Assembly: GCA_902786595.1 (NCBI GenBank)
Contig: CADADB010000016.1
Coordinates: forward strand, 1 to 58,545
Length of the DNA: 58,545 nucleotides
DNA from: an uncultured Bacteroidota bacterium
GTDB taxonomy: Bacteria; Bacteroidota; Bacteroidia; Bacteroidales; WCHB1-69
Direction: 5' to 3'
Shown here: positions 1-10,300 of the stretch, in pieces
Position numbering within the stretch: position 1 is the stretch's first letter
Layout: every line of letters starts with the position of its first letter
Notes under the pieces: model-generated
The model's input: only the letters and a program-made list of their open reading frames with translations
Told to the model about the DNA's origin: nothing
The model's database searches: none
Translations under genes and position numbers: made by a program

Positions 1-1
1 C

Positions 2-1351
2 TACACGGAGTCGGGTGATTATCAGTACCATACGACCAACGCATTGGGTTGTGACAGCGTGGTGACGTTGCACCTGACGATAAACCACGGCACTTCCGGA
101 GACACGACTGCGGTTGCTTGTGAGAACTTTACGTGGCACGGCACAACCTATACGGAGTCGGGTGATTATCCATACTATACGACCAACGCACTGGGTTGTG
201 ATAGTTTGGTGACACTGCATTTGACGGTGAATCACCTTGCGATTCAGGAAATTTCCAAAACTGACGAGGTTTGCGGTAATGACGGCAGTGTGGCGGTGGC
301 GGCGGAAGGCAGTGAACCGATCCAGTACTCCATTGACGGCATCATCTACCAATCCTCGAATGTGTTTAACAACTTGTCTGACGGCAGCTACACGGTTTAT
401 GCCATAGATGCCAACGGCTGCGAGGCCACGATGAACGTGACCATTGCCCCTGCTCCGATTGTTGTATTGGATCTCACCTGTCCGCCCACTCACCATGACA
501 CTCTGGCGTATGGTGACTGCGTGATGGAAATCTATCCTGAGGCGTTTGGAACGCCGACTGCCACGATTTACCCGGCGGAATGGCCGTTTGAAATCACCAA
601 CGACATACCAGCAGACCATCTCTACTACGAGGGCGTGGCGATGATTACCTATACGATGACGGACCTGGTGTGCGGTAACACGGCGACATGCAGTGATTCC
701 GTGGTGGTGGTGTTTCCGCAGTGTCCTGACGCAGTGGACTGTGAGGGCAATGTCTATCACGGAGTGCGTATTGGCTGTGACTGTTGGACACAGACCAACT
801 TGCTGTCGAAATGCTACGGCAGTCCGAACGAATGCATGGGGAGCGGCGAATGTGAGGATCCGATTCCGTGCGTGTATGAGTATGAAAGCGAGTCCTTCCC
901 GAATGTGGAACAGAATGTGGATATCTACGGACGATTGTATTGTGCTGAGGCGGCGCTGAATGACAGCGTAGTGAACGAGCACGGTCACATTCAAGGCATC
1001 TGCCCAGAGGGATGGTACCTGCCCACGCCTGAGCAGTATGAACAATTGTACCTCTATGGTGGAGGCACGAGCATTTTGACCGCCAATGGATTGCGTTCTC
1101 CGCTGTATTGGCTTGATGGCGGTGGCGACAATGCCACAGGGTTCAGTGCCTTGCCAGCGGGTTACTATAACGGAGCTTTGCAGCGTTACGAGCGCATGAT
1201 GCTAGACACCTACTTTTGGGCCACGGAAGTGATTCATGGTGAGGTGCATAGCACGGCTTACAAGATTACCTATGATTGTAGCGAAGTCCAACGGACAGAC
1301 GTCCACTCCGGCTACGGCATCAGCGTGCGGTGTGTCAAAGAGAAGGATTAG
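2..1351 (+). CDS. Surface protein with Cys-Asp repeats and C-terminal FISUMP domain, 5' truncated
   Basis: The reading frame is open from the left edge, so the start lies outside the window; 449 codons are visible. The first part holds two copies of a 49-residue (147 bp) repeat with the signature TYTESGDY...GCDS.VTLHLT. A SprB-like repeat follows at about residues 82-150 (CGNDGSVAV, DGSYTVYAIDANGC), then a Cys-containing beta-type domain (about 155-243). The last 200 residues match the Fibrobacter succinogenes major paralogous (FISUMP) domain: CEGNVYHGVRIGCDCW, GICPEGWYLPT and the terminal GYGISVRCVK. No T9SS sorting domain follows, so FISUMP is the C-terminus. An extracellular adhesin-like protein is inferred; its ligand is unknown. 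The repeat also occurs in the proteins at 24177-26654 and 26701-30885. Confidence 0.85.
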   Translation, partial: YTESGDYQYHTTNALGCDSVVTLHLTINHGTSGDTTAVACENFTWHGTTYTESGDYPYYTTNALGCDSLVTLHLTVNHLAIQEISKTDEVCGNDGSVAVAAEGSEPIQYSIDGIIYQSSNVFNNLSDGSYTVYAIDANGCEATMNVTIAPAPIVVLDLTCPPTHHDTLAYGDCVMEIYPEAFGTPTATIYPAEWPFEITNDIPADHLYYEGVAMITYTMTDLVCGNTATCSDSVVVVFPQCPDAVDCEGNVYHGVRIGCDCWTQTNLLSKCYGSPNECMGSGECEDPIPCVYEYESESFPNVEQNVDIYGRLYCAEAALNDSVVNEHGHIQGICPEGWYLPTPEQYEQLYLYGGGTSILTANGLRSPLYWLDGGGDNATGFSALPAGYYNGALQRYERMMLDTYFWATEVIHGEVHSTAYKITYDCSEVQRTDVHSGYGISVRCVKEKD

Positions 1352-1361
1352 GTTATGGCAA

Positions 1362-1406
1362 AAGAAAAACGTAGGGGCGTATCGCATACGCCCCTACGTT
1401 TTTCTT
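1362..1406. terminator. Long perfect hairpin between convergent genes; also a dispersed-palindrome candidate
   Basis: Two 21-base arms are perfectly complementary (1362-1382 and 1386-1406) around a CGC loop. The GC core GTAGGGGCGTAT is flanked by A-rich and T-rich ends, so it can terminate in both directions. It lies between the FISUMP gene and the convergent folD. The core resembles GTAGGGGCG...CGCCCCTAC palindromes that recur in many bacterial genomes. Confidence 0.8.
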
Positions 1407-1436
1407 ACAAACCTGCGTTCTCCTAAGGCAAGGTCG

Positions 1437-2315
1437 TTATTCGTTAATTTTCAATAATCGTGCCTTCAGGGTGTTTTGCAGCAGGCAAGCGGTCGTCATG
1501 GAACCGGTCCCGCCAGGGACGGGAGTGATGGCCCCGCATTTCTTGGACACCTCTTCATAGAGCACATCGCCGCAAAGTCGGTACCCTTTGGGCAATTCTG
1601 GCGCTTCAATGCGGTGGATGCCCACATCAATCACAGTGGCGCCCTCCTTGACATAATCTGCGGTGATCATTTCGGGTTGGCCGATGGCAACAATCAGAAT
1701 GTCAGCGCGTTGACATACCTTTTTCAAGTTTTGGGTGTGACTATGGCACACGGTCACGGTGGCGTTTATGCTTTTCTGAAGCATCAGCATGGCCAGCGGT
1801 TTGCCCACGATGTTGCTACGCCCGACAATGACACAATTTTTGCCCTTGGTTTCGATGTTGCAGCGTTGAATAAGCTCAATGACGCCGTGGGGGGTGGCGG
1901 GCAGGTAGCATTCCTTCCCTAACAAAAGGTTGCCCATATTAACGGGATGAAAGCAGTCCATATCCTTTTCGGGAGACACATGAGCCGTCACTTTGTCAAC
2001 GGAAATGTGTTTCGGCAGAGGCATCTGGATGATGTAGCCGTCAATCTCCTCGTCTTGGTTCAGGAAATCTATTGTGGCCAGAAACTCCTCTTCCGTGGTG
2101 TTGGCGGAGAGGTGATAGACCGAGGATATAAATCCAACGCCTTTGCATTGCTTCTCGATGCTGCTTACATAACTGAGAGCCGCACCGTCATCACCTGCAA
2201 TGACAACGGCCAAATGTGGAGCGCGTAATCCTTTGTCCAACAAATCTTTAACGGACAGCGCGATTTCCGTTTTGATGTTTTCGGAAACTTGTTTCCCGTC
2301 TATAATGATAGCCAT
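1437..2315 (-). CDS. folD: FolD: methylenetetrahydrofolate dehydrogenase/cyclohydrolase, with atypical active site
   Basis: 292 residues, the normal FolD length. The family converts 5,10-methylene-THF to 10-formyl-THF with NADP in the cytosol. Recognisable parts are the N-terminal catalytic domain with YIIQMPLP, the PATPHGVIELI loop, the nucleotide-binding VIVGRSNIVGKPLA, and the C-terminal ITPVPGGTGSMT. Three signature positions differ from the family. The conserved YxxxK reads Y49-V-S-S-I53, so the catalytic Lys is Ile (codon ATC; a Lys remains at 55). DVDGFHP reads DMDCFHP, and GVGPMT reads GTGSMT. The motif Tyr and Gln remain. In characterised FolD/MTHFD1 proteins this Lys is essential for cyclohydrolase activity, so an altered activity balance is inferred. 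The gene lies 10 nt downstream of the coiled-coil gene and is probably co-transcribed with it. Confidence 0.93.
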   Translation of the reverse strand: MAIIIDGKQVSENIKTEIALSVKDLLDKGLRAPHLAVVIAGDDGAALSYVSSIEKQCKGVGFISSVYHLSANTTEEEFLATIDFLNQDEEIDGYIIQMPLPKHISVDKVTAHVSPEKDMDCFHPVNMGNLLLGKECYLPATPHGVIELIQRCNIETKGKNCVIVGRSNIVGKPLAMLMLQKSINATVTVCHSHTQNLKKVCQRADILIVAIGQPEMITADYVKEGATVIDVGIHRIEAPELPKGYRLCGDVLYEEVSKKCGAITPVPGGTGSMTTACLLQNTLKARLLKINE

Positions 2316-2325
2316 GGGTCAGAAT

Positions 2326-3141
2326 TTATTGAATTCTTTGAAGTTCGGCTCTCTTTTGTTCCAAATTCTTCTGGATCTCTTCCAGTTTCTTGTCATTTTT
2401 ATGCAAAGTCTCGTTGAGCTTGAGCAGAGACTTTTGCAAGCTGGATTGTGACTTCTGAAGCGTTTGTTTTTCTTTTGCAACTTTGGAGATTTGCTCCTTA
2501 ATAGACGAGTTGTGCGTTTGATTGTAGTTTTCTTGAAGTTTGGTGATCTCAGCGGTTTTGGCTTCCACTTGTGCCACATTTAATTGCATATCTTCATTGG
2601 CCTGGTTGACTTTCTGCTGAGCTTTCTCTTGGTCTTTCTCCACTGAAACACGGTCTTTTTCAAGAGCTTCGATTTCGCTCTTTAACTCGTTAATCCTCAA
2701 TACTTTTTTGTAAGCTTCCACATTCAAAGGAAGCGTTTCGAGGAAATTGACGATGTTTCTGGATGTACGAGGATCGTTCGAGAAACTGATGCAGTTCTGG
2801 TTGCCTGTAGAGACCACCAATGTGACCTGTGTGGATCTGTTTTTCTTTTTTCCGACTTCTTCTGTTTTGAAATAGAGGTCATAACGGGCATCGCCAAAGG
2901 TAGGACACGGTTGGTTCTGATACACATAATATCCTTTTTTCTTGGAACCCTTTAAGGCAAATTCCTTCTCGAATTTGTTGACAAGCGTTTGTTCCACAAT
3001 TTCGGAAGATGCTTGGGTGATGTTTGTGACGAATCCGGTTAGTTGTTCTTTGCCGAACAATGTGACTGTTTCGTTGACCTTTTGGGCTGACAATGAGCCA
3101 AATACAAAAACCAATGTCAATAGTGCAAATAATTTCTTCAT
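2326..3141 (-). CDS. Secreted coiled-coil protein of unknown function
   Basis: 271 residues starting with a Sec signal peptide (MKKLFALLTLVFVFGSLSAQ, cleavage after the AQ). Residues about 25-145 form a small alpha/beta domain with YYVYQNQPCPTFGDARYDL and a VTLVVSTGNQNC strand. The C-terminal 120 residues are almost entirely charged heptads rich in E, K and Q, predicting a long coiled coil. No membrane segment follows the signal. It is probably periplasmic or outer-membrane associated. It precedes folD by 10 nt and has its own -7 box upstream. No named family was recognised. Confidence 0.8.
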   Translation of the reverse strand: MKKLFALLTLVFVFGSLSAQKVNETVTLFGKEQLTGFVTNITQASSEIVEQTLVNKFEKEFALKGSKKKGYYVYQNQPCPTFGDARYDLYFKTEEVGKKKNRSTQVTLVVSTGNQNCISFSNDPRTSRNIVNFLETLPLNVEAYKKVLRINELKSEIEALEKDRVSVEKDQEKAQQKVNQANEDMQLNVAQVEAKTAEITKLQENYNQTHNSSIKEQISKVAKEKQTLQKSQSSLQKSLLKLNETLHKNDKKLEEIQKNLEQKRAELQRIQ

Positions 3142-3179
3142 CGTTTTAATTTTTATTGATTAACATATTTTTCAAGCTG

Positions 3180-3187
3180 CAAAGATA
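3180..3187 (-). promoter_or_regulatory. -7 box for the coiled-coil gene/folD
   Basis: On the minus strand this reads TATCTTTG followed by C, an exact fit to the Bacteroidota TAnnTTTG -7 element, about 38 nt before the start codon at 3141. Confidence 0.6.
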
Positions 3188-3195
3188 AAAAAAAT

Positions 3196-3203
3196 TATTT
3201 TTG
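3196..3203 (+). promoter_or_regulatory. -7 box for the dihydrouridine synthase gene
   Basis: TATTTTTG followed by CC fits TAnnTTTG. It lies only 8 nt from the oppositely oriented -7 box, so the two promoters are back to back. A start near 3208-3212 leaves a very short leader and argues for an initiation codon at 3219 or 3243. Confidence 0.6.
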
Positions 3204-3218
3204 CCACCCAAAATGGAA

Positions 3219-4172
3219 ATGATAATTGATTTTTTGCAGAAGATGGATTTCCCTGTCTATTTGGCTCCTATGGAAGGGGTCACTGACGGGGCTTTTCGCC
3301 GTATTTGCAAAGAATATGGGGCTGATGTCCTGATTTCGGAGTTTGTTTCTTCTGAAGCTCTGTCTCGGGAAGTGGAAAAAAGTATCCGGAAAATGGAATT
3401 TTCGGAGGAGGAGCGCCCATACGGAGTGCAGATCTTCGGCAGCAACGAGGCGGCCTTGGTGTCAGCCGCGCAGCATGCCGCGGACTGCAATCCGGATTTC
3501 ATCGACATCAACTGGGGCTGTCCGGTGAAGAAGATTGTAAGCAAAGGGGCGGGAGCCGCTATCTTGCAAGATATTCCCAAAATGGTGTCGCTCACCTCTG
3601 CGGTGGTCAAAGCGGTGGATTTGCCGGTGACCGTAAAAACACGTTTAGGTTGGGATAGCACTGACAAGCCCATTGTGGAAGTTGCTGAACGACTTCAAGA
3701 TGTTGGAATACAGGCAATTGCCATACATGGGCGCACCCGTGCCCAACAGTATGGAGGTGAGGCGGACTGGTCCCTTATCGGCGCAGTGAAAAACAACCCC
3801 AGAATGCATATCCCGGTTATCGGCAACGGAGATATCAATAGCGCAGAGAAGGCGTTGGAGTATCAGGCGAGATACGGGGTGGATGCGGTCATGATCGGTC
3901 GTGCCGCTATGGGGAATCCGTGGATATTCCGACAAATCAAAGCTTTAAGAAGGGGTGAACCATGCCAGGCACCCGACTACGATGAACGGGTCTCGCTGGT
4001 GTTGCGCCATCTTCATGAAAATGAGAAAATCAAAGGAGAACGCACCGCCGTGATCGAGATGCGCACCCTTTATGCAGGATACTTCCGGGGCGTTTTCAAT
4101 TTCAAACCTAAACGCATCCAACTGATGGCCGCCACAACGCTAAAAGAATGCGAAGAAATTTTGCGCAGCTAA
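3219..4172 (+). CDS. dusB: tRNA-dihydrouridine synthase, DusB-like
   Basis: An FMN-dependent enzyme that reduces uridine to dihydrouridine in tRNA D-loops. The N-terminal YLAPMEGVTDGAFRR is the family FMN-binding signature. INWGCPVKKIVSKGAGAAIL holds the catalytic Cys in the N-x-G-C-P motif. VKTRLGW, IHGRTRAQQYGG and VIGNGDI are barrel strands that bind FMN and substrate, and a helical tRNA-binding domain closes the protein. The start at 3219 gives 14 residues before LAPME, as in homologues. ATG codons at 3213 and 3243 are alternatives, and 3213 would leave almost no leader after the promoter. DusB is chosen by overall resemblance; another Dus subfamily is possible. Confidence 0.9.
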   Translation: MIIDFLQKMDFPVYLAPMEGVTDGAFRRICKEYGADVLISEFVSSEALSREVEKSIRKMEFSEEERPYGVQIFGSNEAALVSAAQHAADCNPDFIDINWGCPVKKIVSKGAGAAILQDIPKMVSLTSAVVKAVDLPVTVKTRLGWDSTDKPIVEVAERLQDVGIQAIAIHGRTRAQQYGGEADWSLIGAVKNNPRMHIPVIGNGDINSAEKALEYQARYGVDAVMIGRAAMGNPWIFRQIKALRRGEPCQAPDYDERVSLVLRHLHENEKIKGERTAVIEMRTLYAGYFRGVFNFKPKRIQLMAATTLKECEEILRS

Positions 4173-4207
4173 AAAAACTTTTTTTCCCAACCATACATTT
4201 TTTTTTA

Positions 4208-4215
4208 TATCTTTG
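4208..4215 (+). promoter_or_regulatory. -7 box before the giant T9SS protein gene
   Basis: TATCTTTG followed by CC matches TAnnTTTG. It predicts an untranslated leader of about 130 nt before the ATG at 4353; that leader is A/T-rich with no obvious strong hairpin. Confidence 0.5.
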
Positions 4216-4352
4216 CCCACTTATTTTGCATACTGAAGTGAGGTAGGTTTTGTCGTGTTTTGAATCTTTGGGATGCAGCAAGGAAATATATAAAAAGAGA
4301 ATTGAAAAATACTGATAGTCAATTATATAGAAAAAAAATAAAAGTTGAAAAT

Positions 4353-7300
4353 ATGAAAAAGAGATTATCTATTCTTATGGTCATTTTGTTCCCTGTGATG
4401 TTGTTCGCTCAACCGATGGACACCACCACGATTTTCTGGGAGGATTTCGAAGTGAATCCTATTAAGATGACTGTATCGCATTTGCCTGCCGGCGGTAGCA
4501 CACTTGGTGACTGGCGTCTTGTCGGACCGGATACAAGTTACGAGGGCTGGAATTATATGCTGCTGTATAAGTCCCCCACGCACTCGTTCCACACCCCAGT
4601 GTATTCCACTGCGGGTAACTCTCAAGCAACTACCGAACCTATACCGTTGTCTTCGCCTGGCTTGGAAGTGAACTATGTGTATATTGATTTCGACCATATT
4701 TGTAAAGTTAACCAGTTGGATAACGCTACCATCTACTATCAAGTCGCCCAAGGGTTTGATGAATTTGGAAACTACAACTGGGGGCAGACGAAGATGCTGA
4801 ACTTTGCCAGCAACAGCGCGTTCTACTATGGAGACGCGAAGAGCACCAGCTCTTCAGCTTTCAGCGGTGGTGCCCTGTCGGATAAAATGTATTCTGTTTG
4901 GAACTCGAACTCCATTACTGCCGTTCCGAATAACGATACATGGTGGCGTCACGAGATGATCGACCTTACCCAATTCATCTTCGTGGAAGGTACCAACCCC
5001 ACCCATTTCCGTTTTCAGTTCCGTTTGAACAAAACATCCCCGTCCACATCAGGAACCCAGGACTGTGCTGGTTGGTATATTGACAACCTGTCTGTCCGTT
5101 TGTCCAACTGTGAGTTGATTCGGCCTGAAATCACGATGCAGGCCCCCTTCTTCTACAACACTAACAACTCCTTCACCAACGACGTGGGTCCTTACACCAT
5201 CAAAGCGAAATTGTTCGATAATGACACTATCGCAGAGAATCTGGTCCAATTCAGCTATGAAATCAATAGTGGCCCGACAGTTATTCTCCCCAACACCAAT
5301 GCTTTCACCAGCAATGTGTTGAATGCGAACGGCCACACCATCCAAGCTCAATGGGTGTTGCCGAGTATCTGTTATCAGGATACCATTTATTACCATATTT
5401 ACCTCGAGGACACCCACGGGAGTAACACCCGTTTTGACACATTTCTGGTGGCACACCATAACTATACCAATATCCACCAAAATGATATTCGGATAGACAG
5501 TTTGAATACGATGCCGCACTGTCTGATCACCAACTCCCCTCAGGAGGTGGTGGTGTATTTCACCAACCGAAGTGACGCTGTCAACTCCCCGAATTCCTCA
5601 ACGATGACTTCGGGTAATTTTACCGTGGAGGTTCGCAATGAAAACGGCACTTTGACCCATTCCAGCACTCATACTTGGAGTGGGGACATCTGCTTTGACA
5701 TCCCGTCCTCCTTGTCTTTGGGTACTTTTTTGCCGACCCAGGGGTATAACTATGTGACGGTTTATGTGAACACCCGTAACGGACAGGTTGATGGCTTCCA
5801 TACCAACGACACCATCCGGATTTCGCCTTATTCCTGTGACAGCTTGTTGCAGGGGAATTACACAGTGGGTGGCACCAATCCGGATTTCGCCGACATGACT
5901 GCCGTTAAAGAGGCGTTGGACTACTGCGGACTGGGTGGCCCTGCTGTTTTCCATCTGCGTCCAGGCACCTATACCGACTTTGACTTTGATATGAACTATA
6001 TCGGGCAATCGGCGGAGAACACCATCACTTTCCAAGGCGATGATGTGAACTCAGTGATCGTGACGAATAACAAAACGGATGCCGGTGCTAATGTTTTCGG
6101 TGCGGTGACCTTGGTGAACGTGAAGAACTATGTTTTCAAGAACCTGACCATCCAGGGCAACGATAACGCCACGGCATCAAGAGGTGTGGTGGTTCGCGGA
6201 AACGGAAGCACCAATATCCTTTTTGACGGTTGTAAGATCACGGCTCACAATACACACTCCACGTCAACCTCCAGCTGTGCCGTCAGCCGTACGACAGCAG
6301 TCCCCAATGGTGGCACCAACTATCCTGACACGGTAACCTTCCGCAACTGCTCCATTCTCGGTGGTAACTTCGGTATCCATTATGTGGGTTCCACTAACCG
6401 CAAGAATTTCGTGACCATCGACAGTTGTTTCATATCCTCTTGTTACAGAGGTGTATATACAAACTACACGAACGGCCCGATTTCCAACAACCACATCAAA
6501 CAGGTGAGCTCCTCGAACCCGCAGAATTTCACCGGTATTTATTCGAACTATGTGACGGGTGCCGATATTCATAACAATCTTGTGGACTCTGTCCTCAAAT
6601 TAGAATATGCCATCTATTTAGGATATGCCACCGCAGAGGATTTCTACGTCCGTAACAACCGAATCCACGCCGGTAACGGAAACGCAGGTCTGTATGTCAC
6701 CAACAGCTCTTCCACTACCACCATCACGGGTTATCTGTATAACAATGAAATAATCTTTTACCCGGTGACTGCAGCCAACAGTTACGCAATGCAAATCAAC
6801 AGCAGTAACGGCCTTCGCTTGATTAACAACAGCATATTGGCGAAATCCGATGCTCCGTTCAGCAATTCGGCGGCGTTATACATCTCCAATAACAATACTA
6901 CTTATATATACAACAATATTTTGATGAATCAGGTTGTCTGTAGTGACAACACGGATTATCCTCTCTATTTGAACGGAAACTCCAAGGCGTCAGGTAGTTA
7001 TAATGATTTCATTTCAGGTTCTGGCGTCGTCGCTTTCAAGACGGTGGCCAGAAACTCCATCAGTGAGTTGGAGAGTGCAGACACGAGTCTCTCCCATAGT
7101 ATTTCTTATCTGCCTGCCTTTGTGGATAATACGCAATCGTTACTGCCATCATCATTCACTGGTTTGGAATGTTGGCGCAACAGTGCCGTCATGGCTGATA
7201 TTCGCGGGTTGAACCGTTCCGAGGTTACCTATATGGGTGCCTATGCAGATGCTATTCCGGCTATTGATGCCGCACTTACCGCATTGGTCAGCCCGGCTTT

Positions 7301-10300
7301 GGGCGAATGTCCTCAATCCGCTTATGACATCACGGTTGAAATCACCAACAAGGGTGCGCAAACGATTAATTTCGCCAGCAACGCGGCTGTCATCCATCTG
7401 CATTCCACTGTTTTGAACCTGGATCAGAATATCAATGTGAACACTGGTTCCATCACCGCCTTGAGCAGTATGAACAAGGTCTTGCTTCAGAACGTGAGTA
7501 TTCCGGTGAACCAAGCGGTGGATTTCCTGATTACGATCAACACTTCCGGAGACAACAATCATGGCAATGACACCTTGTCTCAGACGTTCACACTGGAGAC
7601 AATCATTCCTGACTATGAGGAAGATTTCAGCAACGGCACTCAGCAGACTTGGACGATCCAACAGGTGTCAGGTGCCGGTAACTGGACGTTCCAAAACGGT
7701 ACGGGTGTGAACCCGACTATTGCTCCCGTTTACGGTATCGGTCGTCTGTTCTTCAATTCCAAGAATTTCAGCACTACTACCGTTTCCCGCGCAATCCTGC
7801 CGGTTGTGACGTTAACGAATGCTGTGAACCCTATATTGGAAGTGTGGTTCGCACATGATAATACGTCCAACAAAGCTGACGAAGGTGTCACGGTGAAGAT
7901 CTCCACGGATGGTGGCAGCACTTATTCCAACTTGATTCCACAAGGTCAGACGACAGCTCTTCTGAAACGTTACAAACAGACAGCAACCACTCCGGAATGG
8001 CAGTTATACACATTTGACCTCTCCAACTATGTGTCACAAGGTTGTGTCTATATTGCATTTGACGCTGCTGCCAAGGGAGGTAACAACATCAACATCGACC
8101 GTATCCGCGTCAGAAACCTCTATGACAACGATGTGGCTGTGACTAAGATTTATGGAGCAGGTGAAACCCCGACCACCTATTCTATGCGTGGAGTAGTGAG
8201 TGCTCTGGTCAAGAACGAAGGCGCCCAAGGACAGAATAATGTCCAGGTGTATCTGAATGTGACAGGTGCCAATGAGCAATGGCAGGACACCTTGACCATT
8301 CCGAGCTTGCCTTATAATACTGAAACGCTGATCACCTTCCCCGATCATCTCTATAACGTTGCGGAGGTGAAAGATGTGGAGGTCCGTGCCGCCAATGACC
8401 AACACAATATCAACAATGCACAGCATTGGCGTATGGAGACCACACAGAATGTGGCAAACTACGCTGACACGACAACAGATATCGTGCTGCTTGGCGACTA
8501 TAACAATATTATCCGTCCTTGTGTCCGTTATAAAACCAATGAGGAATTGGCTGTGACAGCAGTGAAATACTACTATGACCAGACGTTCATTTCTGATCCC
8601 GCGAATGGTTTCAAGGCCTTTGTGTCTGATGCCTCTGGCAATATTCTCGCCACCTCTGAACTGGTTGATTTCAGCACATTGATGCCTAAAGCGTGGAACA
8701 TTATCCCTATCCATAACTTTGCATTGACCAATACGCAAGATGAGTTCTATGTTGGCCTTGAGATGTTCGCCCATGGTAACTATCTGGCAGCTCAGGTGGA
8801 AACCCCGCTTCGTGATTCTACATTCTTCTACCTGCAAAACGGCGCGTATATTCCCCAAACGACCGGACGTTTCATGATTGGTGTCGTTGTGGACACTCCG
8901 TTTGTCCATGATGTGGCACTTTTGGAACTGGTTCATCCTGTCACGAACTGCGATTTGGGCCACGAGCACCTGAATGTGAAAATCACCAACAACGGTACAA
9001 CAGACATTGTTCCTCCCATTCAATTGCACTATACCATAAATGGAGGCCCGGTTGTCACCGAGGAGTTTTCTGACACGCTTCACAGCCACGAGACCACGGT
9101 GTTCACCTTTGCGAGTATCTATGACTTTACCAATAACTTGATTGATTATGACTCTACCTATGCCATCAGCATTTGGTCAACCAAGTTGCTTCAGGATCGA
9201 CTGACTTTCAACGATTCTTTGGATGTCATAGTGGTGTCCCGCGGCAAATCGCCGATGCCGATAGCTCCAGACACGGTGATTGTGAACTATCACACTACTG
9301 CTACGCTTTCCGCTCAGTTGCCTGCCTCTATCCCGCAGGGTGTTATCGGTTGGTACACCAGCACTGGTTATGAGTCTTGGAATCTGTTGGGTTACAACAG
9401 CACCTATACCACGCCTCTTATCTACTTCGACACCACCTACTATGCAACGGCCAATCCCGGTACTGTTGAAGATGTGATTGTGGGTACAGGTACGGCTTCT
9501 GGTGCAGACCCGTTGACATTTACCAATGGTTACTCTAGAGGACGAATCATCTATTTGGAGCAGGAAATCGGTAATCACGGCACCATCACTTCTTTCGCAC
9601 TCAGTGTGAAAACGGCCTCAAATGCAAGTGCTTCTGCCGGTATCCCGATGAAGATTTATATGAAATGCACTGACGAGAATGTGTTCAATTCCACGAATGT
9701 CAGCTGGGAGGATGAGATTAACAACGCCACTTTGGTGGTGGATGACCGGGTCTTCTTCGATCAGGCCGGCTGGTTCTATTTCGACCTTCTGACTCCGTTT
9801 GATTTCAATAGCGGTAATCTGGTCGTGTTCATGGAAACCAATTGTGCCGATTATTGTACGGGCACAGGCAACCAATGTAACAACTGCGGTCAATATGTGT
9901 CAGGTGCGGCCAGCTATCCGGTGTTCTATAGAACCAACACCTCATCCACACTTTGCCAAAAGAAAGCGGCGAACACAATGGCTCAGATGACGGGCGCTTA
10001 CAGCAATGTCTCCAGCAGACCTAACGCCCGCTTCACGGTTGCCAACCTGGAGTGCGGTAGCGAGAAAGTGCCGATCAGACTCCACGTGCCTGATATCCCG
10101 ACTTATGACGTGGAAACCCAAGAACTGCTCTATCCTGAATCCAGTTGTGCGCTTTATAACGAGCATATCCAAGTTCAGCTCAAGAACATGTTGAATATCC
10201 CGATCCCCGCCAACAAGGTGGTGATTCATGCCCTGTTCAACGGTTCCGAAGTCACCCATACTGTTGCGGACACTTTCGCCCCTGAAGAGGTGAAGATTGT

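Noticed and set aside
1236-1457. 73-codon frame across the folD/FISUMP junction
   Set aside because: It overlaps the real gene end, runs through the terminator hairpin, and its translation is basic and featureless.
8034-9089. 351-codon and many shorter frames antisense to the giant T9SS gene
   Set aside because: All lie inside one intact long gene whose domains continue across them; no promoter or recognisable product.
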